This document shows positions 47,748 to 59,608 of a stretch of DNA of 64,000 nucleotides, piece by piece (position 1 is the first letter of the stretch; every line of letters starts with the position of its first letter). The stretch is from Mixophyes australis. Taxonomy: Eukaryota > Chordata > Amphibia > Anura > Limnodynastidae. Location: positions 342,903,875 to 342,967,874 of the forward strand of contig JAVHZZ010000003.1 of the NCBI GenBank assembly GCA_036250195.1, in the 5' to 3' direction. A program made the position numbers and the translations under genes. The notes below the pieces were generated by a model. The model searched no databases. It worked only from the letters and a program-made list of their open reading frames with translations, and had not been told where the DNA came from.

Positions 47748-48606
47748 CTTAAAGACTGCTTTATCTTTTTGAATTTGTTCTGTGCTTTTCGCCAAAACCT
47801 TTATATCATCTACTTTTTAATTCCATTACGCTTGGGATATGAAACAAATCACCTTTTATCTATGTATTGTATACAGCTGTACAGCTGAATGAACAGCTTT
47901 GCCTACATGATATAAAAGCTTTGTTGAAGAATACAAAACAAACCGTAAAATACAAGCCAATGTGTTTAGTAATAGTTGTAGAAGGATATCTACGAACTGA
48001 TACATTAATGTTGTTTAACACTGGGAAATCCTTTTAATGGTGCGCATGGGAAAAGTAAAGGGAGACATAGCAATTGGTAGGTAGAATTCTATTTGTGAGT
48101 ACTCGGTATAGATCTGTGAATGCCGTGTGCCGGCTTTGTATTTCAGGGATAGAACTTTAAACCTATCGCTAAGAATAGGTCTTTAGCAAATAATAAACTG
48201 CTGCATTTCATGTTTACACCTGTGCAGCAGAAATCAGGCTGAGACTGCTGTAAATTGAGATAACAAAATATATATGCAAATACATAGGATTCCCTGTTGC
48301 TACATGGAGTTTTGCCCGAGGTGATATGAAAAGCCTATCATGTTCATTTCTCTCTTCAGACTAATTCAGCTGTTCCCCACAGCAGTAAATCAGTACACAA
48401 ATGATAGGCTCCATAAAAGGTTACAACTTGTTGCCCCAAATCTAAAATTGATCTGAAACTATTACATATAAAATAGATGATAATATCTCTTGAAGCTAAT
48501 TTAAAATATACAAACTATAAATATGTTTCTTCTATTTAGTTGGTTGCTGAAAGCTAAAGCTTATCTTCTACTGAACGGAGTCTATGTATCTAGGCAGTCA
48601 GGGCTA

Positions 48607-48765
48607 TTTACTAACAATATGTATAGAGGAAATGTTTGATAAACCACAGCAACCAATCAAATGTCTGCTTTCATTGCCTATCTTGCGCGCAATAGGCAAA
48701 AGCTAACTGCTGATTGGTTGCTGTGGCTTACTGCACAAAATGTGTTAGTAAATAACAGCAAATAA
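48607..48765. mobile_element. Palindromic MITE (GGCTATTTACTAACA ends)
   Basis: Left GGCTATTTACTAACAATATG ... CACAGCAACCAATCAAATGT; right ... GCTGATTGGTTGCTGTGGCT ... TGTGTTAGTAAATAACA. Related to, but distinct from, the 8418 and 59433 palindromes. Partial relatives lie at 45655-45690 and 47268-47330. Confidence 0.75.
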
Positions 48766-49114
48766 TTTGTATTCAAATAGCATTTTCAATAATAGTTACC
48801 TTGCGCCTAGCTCAGACTTGTTCAAGCACAGTAGTTGACATAAATAAAACTAGACTAAAGACTGATTTTCTTGCTCAGGTGATTGCGTATTGTAGTGACA
48901 ATTATGTGTTGCTGCAGGATTTGTGTAATAATTACCGTTATTCACATAAATGTATGACTTACTTCATGTTTCCTTGTACTCATCGTTATTCCTGCACAGA
49001 TCAAGTTCCTTTCCATCCTTGATATATGGGAATTTGAGAGATAAACTACTGCTGGTCACACTGCAATAACTCTGACAATATGTGTGGAGTCAAAATGTGC
49101 ACAATGCCAATTAC

Positions 49115-49250
49115 AGGCCTGGATTGGCATCGTCTCCAAGTGATGGGAAACTACAAATCCCAGTGTGCTTTGCAGTAGATAGACAGGGCATGCTGGGACT
49201 TGTAGTTTCATAACGCCTGAAGTGCCATAGGTTGGCCAAGCTTACCCGAT
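49115..49250. mobile_element. Palindromic repeat (ACTACAAATCCCAG / CTGGGACTTGTAGT)
   Basis: GGGAAACTACAAATCCCAGT and the inverted GCATGCTGGGACTTGTAGTT flank a short loop. Outer parts CCTGGATTGGCATCG and AGTGCCATAGGTTGG are less well matched. Related to 7310-7405. Confidence 0.65.
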
Positions 49251-49487
49251 ATTGATACAGTCAAAATAATTTTTATGAAGGGCATGCCTGTAAAACCAGA
49301 AAGACGGTGACCCAAATCTGCCTGTGTGCCCCATCACCTTAATACAGCGCTCGCAGGTGCCTCAATGAGGCAGTTGTATACTTTGCTGCAGAGAAACTTG
49401 CACAAAAATTGTAGCCCTCAAATAGGGTTCCTCTACTGGTACTCCCATTGCTACGTTAAATTACAGTTTTATTCATTCAGTTTTATG

Positions 49488-49780
49488 CCATTAACTTTGG
49501 CAATTTGATTTCCGTTAGATCCAGGGGGCAGGTGGGCGTTTGGAGGGCAAGGCTCGGCGACTCGCGTCATTTGGCCCCTCCCACAAACTGCCATCACCAT
49601 TTTTGGCCTATTACAGCAGGGGACAGGGCCACGATAACGTGTTAATCGCTTCATGAGCCCCGTCCCCACCACTTAACTAAGTGGAAAGGATCCGGGAGGT
49701 TGTCCTGCTCTTTCGGAGTCCGGAAGGACTCCAAGACTTTCGGGATTCGCTCTGACATTCCGAGAGAGTAGGCAACTATG
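49488..49780. mobile_element. hAT-like MITE, CATA-TTGCC family, copy 5
   Basis: Right end GAGAGTAGGCAACTATG is clear; left end CCATTAACTTTGGCAATTTG is diverged. Flanks GTTTTATG and GTTTTTAT are similar but not exact, so the left border is approximate. GC-rich interior (GGCCCCTCCCACAAACTGCC). Confidence 0.7.
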
Positions 49781-50393
49781 GTTTTTATTGTACCCTTGTA
49801 ATGACTAATACTCTCATCTGGTCAAAAAAGCATTGTAGGCCTTGTATCCTGTGACTGGCAGAGAGTGAAAGTAATGTGCATCATTGGAGAGCTGTTTTTC
49901 CTTACTGTCATGTGACTTTGCAGCAGGGATTGTGTAATAATAATCTTGATTTTAGCTGCTAAAGCACCATGGATAATCATTTCTAATGATTTTCTAAATG
50001 GTATCACATTATCTACACATATGATTTTGTCTGCAAAATTATGCAGACACCTCACAGTAGCAATAAAACTATTAGAGCTGGAAAAGATTTACATGTTACA
50101 TTTTGCAAAAAGTGCCATAAAATTCAATTAAGAATCACAAACTGCACTCCCAAGAGCAACCATCTAACAGGCAGTCGTGCAGACATGTAATACCAGGTCT
50201 TTAATAGGCTTAAATGCTTTTGTGTTTTACATGCCAATACTGAATTTTTTTGTAGTTTATTTTACAGAAACAGTGTATTCTTTGCAGTTGTTTCAAATCT
50301 TGATGTATTTCTTAGTCTGTAACAAGTATTATTCATGTGGTAATAAGACTATTTATTCCAATGAATCACGATTGCTTTGAAACACACTTGTAA

Positions 50394-50814
50394 AGTTGGG
50401 TACACACCACACAGTTTTCATCCAATAATCGGCTAAATCAGCCGACATACGACCGCTGGTTCAAAAGTCGGGTCATTGTGTGCAGTGACACGATGGTCGA
50501 AAGTCTGCCCAAATGGACGATTGTCGCCTCATTTGGTTGGTCGTAGCGTTTAATATTTTCGTTCCAATCTCGTTTCCGTTGTGTAGTGTGTATAAACTTT
50601 CGATCGATCCACAACAGTGAGTACGAAATTACAGTCATTACTCACAACAACATGGCTGTAAAAAGTCGCTAAAGGGACGTCCGCTCTTCCCTTTATTGTC
50701 CTAAACAAGGCTAGTGAGTATGCAGTCCATGGACCGAGCGGTCGGAACATCGATCGCATGTAAAATCGATAGGCATAAAAAGTTGTTGGAAAATTCTGTA
50801 GTGTGTACCCAGCT
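50394..50814. mobile_element. Harbinger-like MITE (AGCTGGGTACACAC ends), copy 2
   Basis: Starts AGTTGGGTACACACCACACA and ends CTGTAGTGTGTACCCAGCT. Left flank TAA, right flank TTT. GCCTCATTTGGTTGGTCGTA is shared with 4849 and 61019. Confidence 0.8.
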
Positions 50815-51630
50815 TTTCCTACGTAGAGGCAGCCTCTTTATGAATGCAGGATATATATTCACTACTACGTCTCTCTATAATAACATTCAGCTACTATCGC
50901 TATCACTTTTCACCACTGATCTCTTATCTTTGCTGGTTATCACAGAGGTAGTTTTACTAAACCACTGAAATTCTTGCAATTCTGGCAAAGAGCAAATTTT
51001 CATTTGCCTGAACCCCCCACCCTTCCTATTGGAAAGGTAAAACCTCCAGTACTACTGTGGGTGTCATATTAACTACCCCACACCTAACTGTCTTCACATG
51101 ACATAGGTAGACCCCTCTACACTATACTAAGGGGCCATACTGTAGATTATGTTCCTCAATTGCTCCAGGTTGGAGGGCTGGGAACCATAGTCAATACCCT
51201 GACCTCACATCATCTCAAGGAGACAGGAAGGTCTCCAAGCACGTCTGTGGCCATTGCTTGTCTTGTGCCTTACCATCTCCACAAGGGCAGCCGGAAGTCC
51301 GCTAAGAGATCAGGTGTTTATTTAATATTACTCCTGGGGCATTCTTCTCCTCTTATGGCTGGGTAGGACTTCCAGTACTATGGAAGGGGCCAATAGGTAA
51401 TCCCAGCATGCAATGGGTCAAGTGGGGATGCGTAGGGATGCCTAAGGCCCCAGTGCTCTCCCTAGCCCCAAACACAGTGGAGGTTGCAATATGTATTCTA
51501 GCCAGTGATTGTATGAGAATCCTTGGACCACCGTTGTAGCGATCCCAGCACTCCTATAGGAAATAATTAAACTCATTACTTGAGCAGCGATGGCCGAGCA
51601 ATAGACACCATCACTGGTCAATGCAACTTA

Positions 51631-52055
51631 AGCTGGGTACACACTACAGAAAATTACTGCAAATGTGATTTCTGTATAACGATTTTATCAACGACTGAAA
51701 GTCCCGATGAGCAGGCAGATTCATGTGTACGCACCTACATGATTTACCTTTAGATCTGTGCTCTACATCTGTCATAACCATCTGCTGAAAGGATCATGAC
51801 TCTGCACACTCTATAGAGATCTGCCCACACTGTTGGTCGTTAGTGTGTACACACTTCCAGATTTGCCCGACATCCTTCCATTGTTGATCACAGGTTTTAG
51901 GAAGTTTATCAAATCAAATCAAACAATGAAATGTGCTTTGGTACAATAATACATGACTGTGGGAGCTTACACACTAATGCAATATTGGACTTAAGAGTCG
52001 TTTATTGTGTGATTGGCACAACAATTGGTTGAAAAACCTGTAGTGTGTACCCAGC
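51631..52055. mobile_element. Harbinger-like MITE (AGCTGGGTACACAC ends), copy 3
   Basis: AGCTGGGTACACACTACAG and CTGTAGTGTGTACCCAGCT are an exact 19-base inverted pair. Flanks are TTA and TAA; the reading TTAA on both sides is also possible, which would instead suggest a piggyBac-type target. Family members with TAA/TAA favour Harbinger. Confidence 0.82.
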
Positions 52056-52312
52056 TTAAGTCAGCAGAAACAAACATAAGATAACAAAATAAAACAAACT
52101 GCAGTCTGGCTCTTAGGAGGCCGATGCTGTCCTTACAATTCTCCAGCCCTTGATCCAAGCCTACATTACCATTCCACGAATTGTGACCTTTATGCTGTAT
52201 TTTCCTTTATTTTCATGTTGAGACAAATTGTAACAGTAAAGCCAATCAAACAAAGGTTTTGCTTTCGGTCATTAGAGTGATTAGAAGACATAAAATTCTG
52301 CCATATTTAATC

Positions 52313-52848
52313 CATACTTGGCCAACTTTTCCTTGTTGGCTTCAGGGAGATCCCGGGGGAGGTGGGCATGCGGGGGCAGGGTTTGATGAATCATATTATA
52401 TTGGCCACACTCCTAAATGATGTTGGCCAATTGCAGCAGGGGGCGAAGCTAAGATGACGCAATATTTGCCCGGGAGGTCTCCCAGAAATGCGGGAGTCTC
52501 CCAGACATTCATGGAGAGTAGGCAACTATGCGTTAAAGAAAAGCAGCTAATGAATCTCTAGAGACTGAAGTGTCTTTTACATTTCTGTCTCCATTACTGA
52601 AGTAATGTTGTTTTACCTTCAGACTTTGATTAAATCTTGGTCTCCATGAAAATGGCCACCTCCATAGGTATCAATACATGGACATAGGACACAATTTCTG
52701 AACTGTGTCATCATGCCACAGATGGCGAAGAAAACCATGTCATGTACTGGCTCAGCATCAGGGAGAATGCCAGACTCTTCAGGGAGTGAGGGAGATCACC
52801 CCTAATTCAGGGAGTCTCCCTGACATTCAGGAAGAGTTGGCAAGTATG
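52313..52848. mobile_element. hAT-like MITE, CATA-TTGCC family, dimer-like copy 6
   Basis: Exact 8-bp duplications ATTTAATC (52305-52312 and 52849-52856) flank the whole 536-base unit. A complete-looking right end (GGAGAGTAGGCAACTATG) also occurs internally at 52514-52531, followed by about 190 bases of other sequence and then a second right-end block (CTCCCTGACATTCAGG ... GGCAAGTATG). Confidence 0.85.
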
Positions 52849-53473
52849 ATTTAATCTTTTTTTCTGATATAACTTTATGTGAAGCAAACGGTTTACAAAC
52901 AGTTTTATTACAGACATGTTGTACTCCTCTCTCCTCTGCGACAGATAATGTGATAAAAAAACACTTATCTGCCTAATCTTGGTGTAATCTCTTTTTCCAG
53001 TGGAATGCTTTAGAAAATATCTAAAAAATCAGCTTGCAGTCCTGTGTTTAGCAATAATCCCCAGTATGTAGTGAAAGTAATTTCCTTATATCTCCCTGAA
53101 CTTACTTAGCTAAAGCAAAATCAATTTAAGTATGTACATTAACATTACCACTTCTTATCTTCTATTTCAAATCAAAGTTTCATGAAAAACTTGTACACAG
53201 CTGTTTCAAAACATTTCACATTGGTATTGTTTTATACCACACTGTTCTCTGCGCTGTATTTCAAAAGTTCATGTTGAGAAAGAATATTTAGAATTGACAA
53301 AAAAAAGTATTGTGTTTACAGCTCATATTGACAGCGGTATGAATGATGCCCAATGCAGATACATGTTTGAATATTGACTTTTTAAAAAACATACTTGCCT
53401 ACTTTTTGGACCTCAACGATGCGGGGCTGAGCCATGAATCCAGTCATCGAGGCTCCACCAACTTCAGAAGTAA

Positions 53474-54125
53474 GGCTGGGTGCACACTGCAGAAATTTTC
53501 GACCACAGTGTTATCTACAATGATTGTGCTAACGACTGAAAAAAAAAGTCCTGATCAGCATGCTGATTCATGTGTACACACTGTACATGATTTAAAAGAT
53601 GTTCCCTCAGATCTGTGCTCTTCAATTGTCATAACCGTAGCCAGAAAAGATCATGACTCTGTAAACTCTATGGAGATCCTGATGGTGAGTGTATACACAC
53701 TGCATGATTGGAAGGACGTCGGTCCATAGCTGAATGACATATACAAGACTTCTCCCGTGCTGCTCCCCACTTATGGAATTCCCTACCATGATCAATAGGC
53801 CTTTCCCTTCATATCTTTAGATGCTCTTTGAAAACCCATCTCATTTTTAGAGGTGACATTATCCCTGATAACACTATTCACACTAATGCACCCTCACAAT
53901 TGTCCCAATCTCCTCTCTGAGCCACATTTGCTCCTCACGGTTCAGCGGTGCCTCTTCCACTTAGAATGTAAGCTCTCTAATGAGCAGGGTCCTCCATACT
54001 CTTTGTTTTCATGTCTGCATTTATTTTGTCTACCTTGTATGTGCTTGTTTTATGTATACACTGGTTTCTCTTCTGTACACGGCTGCAGAGCACTGTGGTG
54101 CCTTAAAAATCTACAATAAAAAATA

Positions 54126-54161
<36 letters not shown>

Positions 54162-54321
54162 TATATTTTATAGTTCTGTTGAACAATGAAATGAAACGAT
54201 GATCGGCACTTTGGAACGACTGTCGTTCATCGTCCAAGTATACACACTAATGAGATATCTGGCCAATCAGTCATTTATCGGGTTGCCTGAAAGATGATTG
54301 AAAAAGTAGCTTCACCCAGCC
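53474..54321. mobile_element. Harbinger-like MITE (GGCTGGGTGCACAC ends), copy 4, split by L2
   Basis: GGCTGGGTGCACACTGCAG at the left and CACCCAGCC at the right, with exact TAA on both sides (53471-53473 and 54322-54324). An L2 3' end (about 53738-54163) interrupts it; removing that leaves about 420 bases, the length of copies 2 and 3. Confidence 0.82.
53738..54163 (+). mobile_element. L2-clade LINE 3' end, copy 2
   Basis: Begins within the ORF2 tail (ACAAGACTTCTCCCGTGCTG), then the 3' UTR parallel to copy 1 (AGGTGACATTATCCCTGATA, TTAGAATGTAAGCTCTCTAA) and a (TAA)n tail at 54116-54163. 5'-truncated; inserted into the Harbinger-like MITE. Confidence 0.88.
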
Positions 54322-54348
54322 TAATTGAAGCTAGATTGGGCTGGGTAG

Positions 54349-54479
54349 CAGTGGGGCATATGTCCCCCCTGGCCTACCTTGGGCTGGGTCACCTGCATGT
54401 TTTTTTCCTTTAAAATGTTCCTAATAGGCTGCTGAGCAAAGTCTTGCACTCCAGGCTAAAATTTGCCTGCCCTCTCCTG
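54349..54479. mobile_element. hAT-like MITE, CAG-ended, short relative of 26230-26410
   Basis: CAGTGGGGCATATG to CCCTCTCCTG; flanks CTGGGTAG (54341-54348) and ATGAGTAG (54480-54487) agree at 6 of 8. The core TTTAAAATGTTCCTAATAGG is shared with 26230-26410. Confidence 0.7.
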
Positions 54480-54485
54480 ATGAGT

Positions 54486-54558
54486 AGCCTACTCTTCTAG
54501 GGGTCTGGGAAGATTCCCCAGAATTCAAGAATCTAACAGACATTCCCAGAGAGTAGGG
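54486..54558. mobile_element. CATA-TTGCC family fragment
   Basis: AGCCTACTCTTC ... ACATTCCCAGAGAGTAGGGG, an internally deleted relative with lost termini, directly beside the previous element. Confidence 0.5.
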
Positions 54559-55191
54559 GAGTCTAATTAAAACATTGTGTATTTAGCAGTTCATATATTT
54601 TCATCATGAACTATCCTCATAAATCATACATGACTGTTTTTTTGATATTTTTTATTTCTAGATGAGGCTTTCCAGAGTTTATTTTTTTGTTATCATGCCG
54701 AAAATGTGACTCAGTGGTTTGAAAGAAATTTAGATGCATATTCTTTGAGGCTGAGTAGATAAGATCACAAACTGAGACGATTCAATTAATGTAACCATAA
54801 GATCAAGGCTGGTTTCACATGCTGCAAATCTATTGTGCACAACCAAGTAAAAACAATAATTAATTGTGAATTAAATTTGTAATGTTATCCATTTGCACAA
54901 CTCTACTTTATAACTTGGAAATATATATTTATACTTAAATTGTAGACAACAGTAACATAATTTAAAAGGACGCTTAATATATCAAATTGATCCACGAACC
55001 AGAGCTGATTTTGAGGTACCAGCTCAAAAAAGCTGGCAACCCCTGATCTTGCACATTTGTTTAATTTAACAATATACGTTAAGAGCTTAATTGTATGTAG
55101 TTGTATCAGCATGTTTTTATACAAACTTCTTGCTTAATAAGTACATTAACACAATGGCCAAATGATAAGTAAGCTCTACCAAGTACCCCAC

Positions 55192-55456
55192 CAGTGGCGG
55201 GCTGGCCCGGGGGGCAGGGGGGCATTGGCCCCCCGGGCCGCTCGGTCAGGCCACTATTAGGGCCGGGAAGTAGGCCATCAGGCCGCCCCCCGGCTGCAAA
55301 ATACAATTCTTTCCCCCGCGGCCGCATCTGATGACATCAGATGTGGCCGCGTCAGCGCCCAGGCGGCCGCATCACATGATGACGTGGCCGCATCCCTTTT
55401 CATGAGATGCGGCCGCCTGTGTGCCCCCCGACCACGCCTCTCCCAGCCCGCGTCTG
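55192..55456. mobile_element. hAT-like MITE, CAG-ended, GC-rich (265 bp)
   Basis: CAGTGGCGGGCTGG and, reversed, CAGACGCGGGCTGG (12 of 14). Exact 8-bp duplications TACCCCAC at 55184-55191 and 55457-55464. The interior is a CpG-rich island with GCGGCCGCATCTGATG / CATCAGATGTGGCCGC hairpins in otherwise AT-rich DNA. It should not be taken for a promoter CpG island. Confidence 0.9.
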
Positions 55457-56835
55457 TACCCCACCATACTTATTTTGAATTATACTGTGTATGCACTTTT
55501 ATTATACCATTTTTTACACATTATTCATTGAAACATGAAACCAAAAACATTAATTTTTCCCAGTGAGCTATTTCCTTCCAGAGCATTGATCTTTTGTCCT
55601 CCTTTTTCGCATGTTTAAAACTTTCACTGTGTTCTAATTTGCGGAAAAAGTTTTGCTCAACACACGGCGTCATTCATCAAACAGACCACCTTCTGCCAGG
55701 AAACCAGCAATAAGATGGGTGGCTTTCCATTCTATCTAATTATCATTCACTTTCGCTTGCTCTTTGCTGCTTGCCCCTCTTGTTTTGTTCCTGGGAATTG
55801 TTTCCATATTAGTAGTTGAAAGGTGCCTTTTAAATAAGTTACCTGGAAAATGTCTCCAGTGCAAGCTACTGAAATCCAGTATGTGGGCACATTCAGCCCT
55901 TATCACTAAAATGTTCAGTATTGTTTTTACTCAGCCTGGCACGATGCCCTATGCCTTTCTTTTATGCGGCTGCCAATTCATTGCTTTTTGAAACTACACA
56001 GCAGCAAAATGTATGGAACAGATGCCGACACATTTACTTTAAAATGTCCAGTGCGGAGAACCCAGCAAACGGACAACACTGAAATGTGTCAAAGAGGATT
56101 CTGGGTATCTGGCATTAATTAACTGGAGGGGGGTGCAGAATCAATGTTTCATTTTTTTTTTTAACTTATCTTCTTTGCTTTTCACTGTGTTTGAAATAGA
56201 CATTGACCATTTAACCAAGTGTTTAGCCAAACTATGCTTTGTTTTGCCATTCGGCTGCTTATTGTAATTTTCATGGTGCTGACATCCACTGTTAAGCAGT
56301 AACTTGTAGTAGAACTTCCTTAAAGTATTATAGCATACATAACATGTAGCAATGCTATAAAGTAGTTTTTCATTAAAAGTTTCCTTGCTCCATCAAGCTT
56401 AAAATGTACAATGCAAAATATTTACCTAAGGTCACTTGTATGATAGCTATAACTAAGATTTGATGTGTCTTCAATAATTGTTTAGGTTTTATTACTTTAC
56501 ACTGAGTGACTTCTGTGTTCCTTAGGGTTTGTTTGCTGGAAAGGAATATAAGTTCTCTAATCATGTTGTAAGAAAATACAGAAACTTGTGTTTACTGTGC
56601 ACTTATTGGTCCCATAGAGATAATGCTGTTCTGACTTCGGGTGTAATTTTATCCGGGCTTTATAAACTAGTCTCTAACATTTGCATAAATCAATAACTGT
56701 GTGTTTATAGCAAGACAACGATTTAGGATCCATGTTCCAAATATAAAACACCTTGAATTGAAGTCTTCCAAAAGAACAACTGAATCTTACTATTTGTGGA
56801 AATCTATCGAGTTGTCCTGCATATGAAGACACTTA

Positions 56836-57151
56836 GGGCCTGATTCATTAAGGAGAGCACAGCAAAAAAAAAAGGAGTAAATTTGCTCCTGGACAAACCA
56901 TGTTACAATGCAAGGAGTGCAAAATAGTTTATTATTTTTAAAGAAAATACTGACTGTTTTTTTCATGTAGCACACAGATACTTGATAGCTTTATTTTAAC
57001 ACTGAAATTTAAAATTGATCCAAGGCCAGCTCTACCCCAACTATAAATCTGTCCCCACATTTTAAGTTTACCTCCCAATCCAAAGCAACATGGGTAATCC
57101 CAGGTGCAAAGTTACTCCTTTTCTCTTTGTTTTCCTTAATGCATCAGGCCC
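56836..57151. mobile_element. MITE (GGGCCTGATTCATTAAGG family), copy 3
   Basis: GGGCCTGATTCATTAAGG to CTTAATGCATCAGGCCC with exact TTA on both sides (56833-56835, 57152-57154). The body matches 45012-45647. Confidence 0.9.
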
Positions 57152-57430
57152 TTAACATTTAATAATGTGTGCCTTATCATTAATTAGCAAAAAAGCTAAA
57201 GTGAATTCAGTTATGACATAAAATTCTCTAAAGATAGACAGGACAAGGAGCCCCACTGATGCTGGTCACCTGATGCAAAAGCCCTGTCTGCCTTTCCTTG
57301 TCACTGGCTCCGTTCAGAATCTGCAAAAGAGTAAGTATAATCTGTGTTATTGCTCCCAGAGTCATACTCATGCTTTGCGAATGTGATTCCAACCGCAGTT
57401 GTCATGGCAGACTTTCATATTTACTAGGAT

Positions 57431-57741
57431 ATTAGCACTTCTGCCTTACAGCACTGGGGCCATGAGTTCAATTCCCAACCCTGGCCTTATCTGTGTGGAG
57501 ATTGTATTTTCTCCCCGTGTTTGCGTCGGTTTCCTCCCACACTCCAAAAACATACTGGTAGGTTAATTGGCTGCTATCAAAATTTACCCTAGTCTGTGTG
57601 TGTGTGTCTGTGTGTCTGTGTTAGGGAATTTAGACTGTTAGCTCCAATGAGACAGGGACTGATGTGAATGCATTCTTTGTACAGCGCTGTGGAATCAGTG
57701 GCGCTATATAAATAAATGGTGATGATGATGATGATGATGAT
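57431..57741 (+). mobile_element. tRNA-headed SINE, copy 6, 5'-truncated
   Basis: Starts within the head (ATTAGCACTTCTGCCTTACA), with the body, (TG)n near 57595-57620 and tail CTATATAAATAAATGG followed by (TGA)n to 57741. It lacks the first ~20 bases, including most of the A box. Confidence 0.87.
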
Positions 57742-57835
57742 AGCTGGGTTTCGTAGGGCAACCACTGGAGAGCTGTCTCGGCTCTGGAGTAGAATGTTCG
57801 TACATTTCTAAATTGTTGCCATGACAGCATTATAT

Positions 57836-58073
57836 TATACTTGCCAAATTTTTAAATCACCCCTCCGGGAGATCCTAGATGGGGGGCAAATTGTGAGAAT
57901 GGAAGGGGGCGCTATTGACCAAAAATTGCGTCATGGAGGCTCCCATTATGCCCACTTCACTAAGAAGTGGGCAGGGTGGACTGGATACAGGATAAAGGGA
58001 TAATGACCTGCTCTCCCGGACACCTACCCGGAATTTGGGAGTCTCCATCATTCCGGTAGAGTGGGCAAACATG
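57836..58073. mobile_element. hAT-like MITE, CATA-TTGCC family, copy 7
   Basis: TATACTTGCCAAATTTTT to TAGAGTGGGCAAACATG; flanks CATTATAT (57828-57835) and CATTTTTT (58074-58081) agree at 6 of 8. GC-rich interior as in the other copies. Confidence 0.78.
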
Positions 58074-58079
58074 CATTTT

Positions 58080-58086
<7 letters not shown>

Positions 58087-58148
<62 letters not shown>
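58087..58148. repeat. (TA)n microsatellite
   Basis: About 31 uninterrupted TA units beside the previous element. Confidence 0.95.
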
Positions 58149-58150
<2 letters not shown>

Positions 58151-59432
58151 ACTTACCCAGCAATGTGATGCTCAGAAACAGGGCAGATGTAACGTTAGAG
58201 GCACAAGGCCTGTGTCTAGAGTGGCAGAGGTTGAGTGGTGGCTCTCATTCAGACCTTTTAATGCTGCAGAATGTTCTGTGTAAACCATAATTCATGGTTC
58301 TGAGCCTAAGTTGTCAACGTTGTATGCCAACAGGCTCCATTGATGTCAATCTGGCCATGCTCAAGAGATAGGAGGTTAATATGCATTATTTTAGTAAGTT
58401 ATTTAAATCCTCCAAAAGAAAGTAATTATAAAACTATGAAAAAGGATGGGCAAAGGAATCTGAGCAATCTACTACAAAATCTCTAACAGGTTTGCCAGTT
58501 GTTTGTTTCACAGCAGTACAGCCCTTCGTTGTGTTTTCGTACCAATTATGTGCTTTGCTAGACTTACTATGACAAAGCGTTAAAACACAGAGGTCGTTTG
58601 CACTTTACAATACTTGTTATTTCAAGTAACCATACGAACGGCAGCCTCCCCCTCCTCTTGGACAGAAGAGTGCCGTTTATGCTTGTTATAATCAGATAAA
58701 GGAAGAAAAGTAATCACAGATCTGAATGTAACAAAATACAGGTGCAAAGCCGAAAAGAAAGTCAGCTCAACATGCTATTTTTTAATAATGATTCTATGTG
58801 GGAACGCTGCTAATTGTTATTATTCATGCAGAAGAAGCCTTTAAAACAGAAGAAAAAAAAAGAACTGGTGGATGATGCTGTTATCACTGTAAATGCATTG
58901 GAATATGCACAGGGATTTTAATGTGCATGAGCTCAACAAGCTATGTACTAAGCTCACAGCAGTGACATTTACTTTACCAGATCATTTTGCTATATTATCT
59001 AAAACATCTTCAGCTAAAGAGGCTCTTCAAAGGGAACTTGTCACCTAAACCTAGTGTAGGTATTTTGTTTGCAGAACTAATTGTCAATGTAATACAACCT
59101 ATCCATTCACTGGCATCCTGTATCATGGCGATATTTCCAGAGGCGCATCAATTTGAAGTGGACAATTAAGAGTTTGAACGGAACGATTGCAGTGCAGGCG
59201 CACCGTCTATTTTTGTGGAACATTTCTAAAAGAGGATTTCATGTTCCAGACTCAGACTTTTGAAATTAGATAAAGGGAGCAGAGATGTTTAATTTGCAGG
59301 TGAGTTTGTTGTTATCTGGAAGGGCTCACAGCTATACGACTCTCTATGAAGAGGTCTCAACTCTGCTATTTTCACAGCAGAGCGGCAGCCTCTGGGGTTA
59401 AAGTGGGGGAATCGAGGGCAGAAGCAGACCTA

Positions 59433-59608
59433 GGGCTAGATTTACTAAGCTGCGGGTTTGAAATAGTGGGGATGTTGCCTATAGCAACCAATCAGATTCT
59501 AGCTTTCATTTATTTAGTACATTCTACAAAATGACAGCTAGAATCTGATTGGTTGCTATAGGCAACATCCCCACTTTTTCAAACCCGCAGCTTAGTAAAT
59601 GTAGTCCC
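59433..59608. mobile_element. Palindromic MITE (CAACCAATCAGATTCTAG type), copy 2
   Basis: GGGCTAGATTTACTAAGCTG and, reversed from the right, GGGACTACATTTACTAAGCT. The arms include CCTATAGCAACCAATCAGAT / ATCTGATTGGTTGCTATAGG with very few mismatches. TA borders both ends, suggesting a TA target. Confidence 0.87.

Noticed and set aside
51628..52058. piggyBac assignment from TTAA at both ends
   Set aside because: Other copies have TAA/TAA flanks outside AGCT, and the longest relic contains Harbinger transposase motifs; TTAA here is probably a coincidence of TTA/TAA flanks.
55192..55456. CpG island promoter
   Set aside because: Exact 8-bp duplications and inverted ends show it is a transposon.
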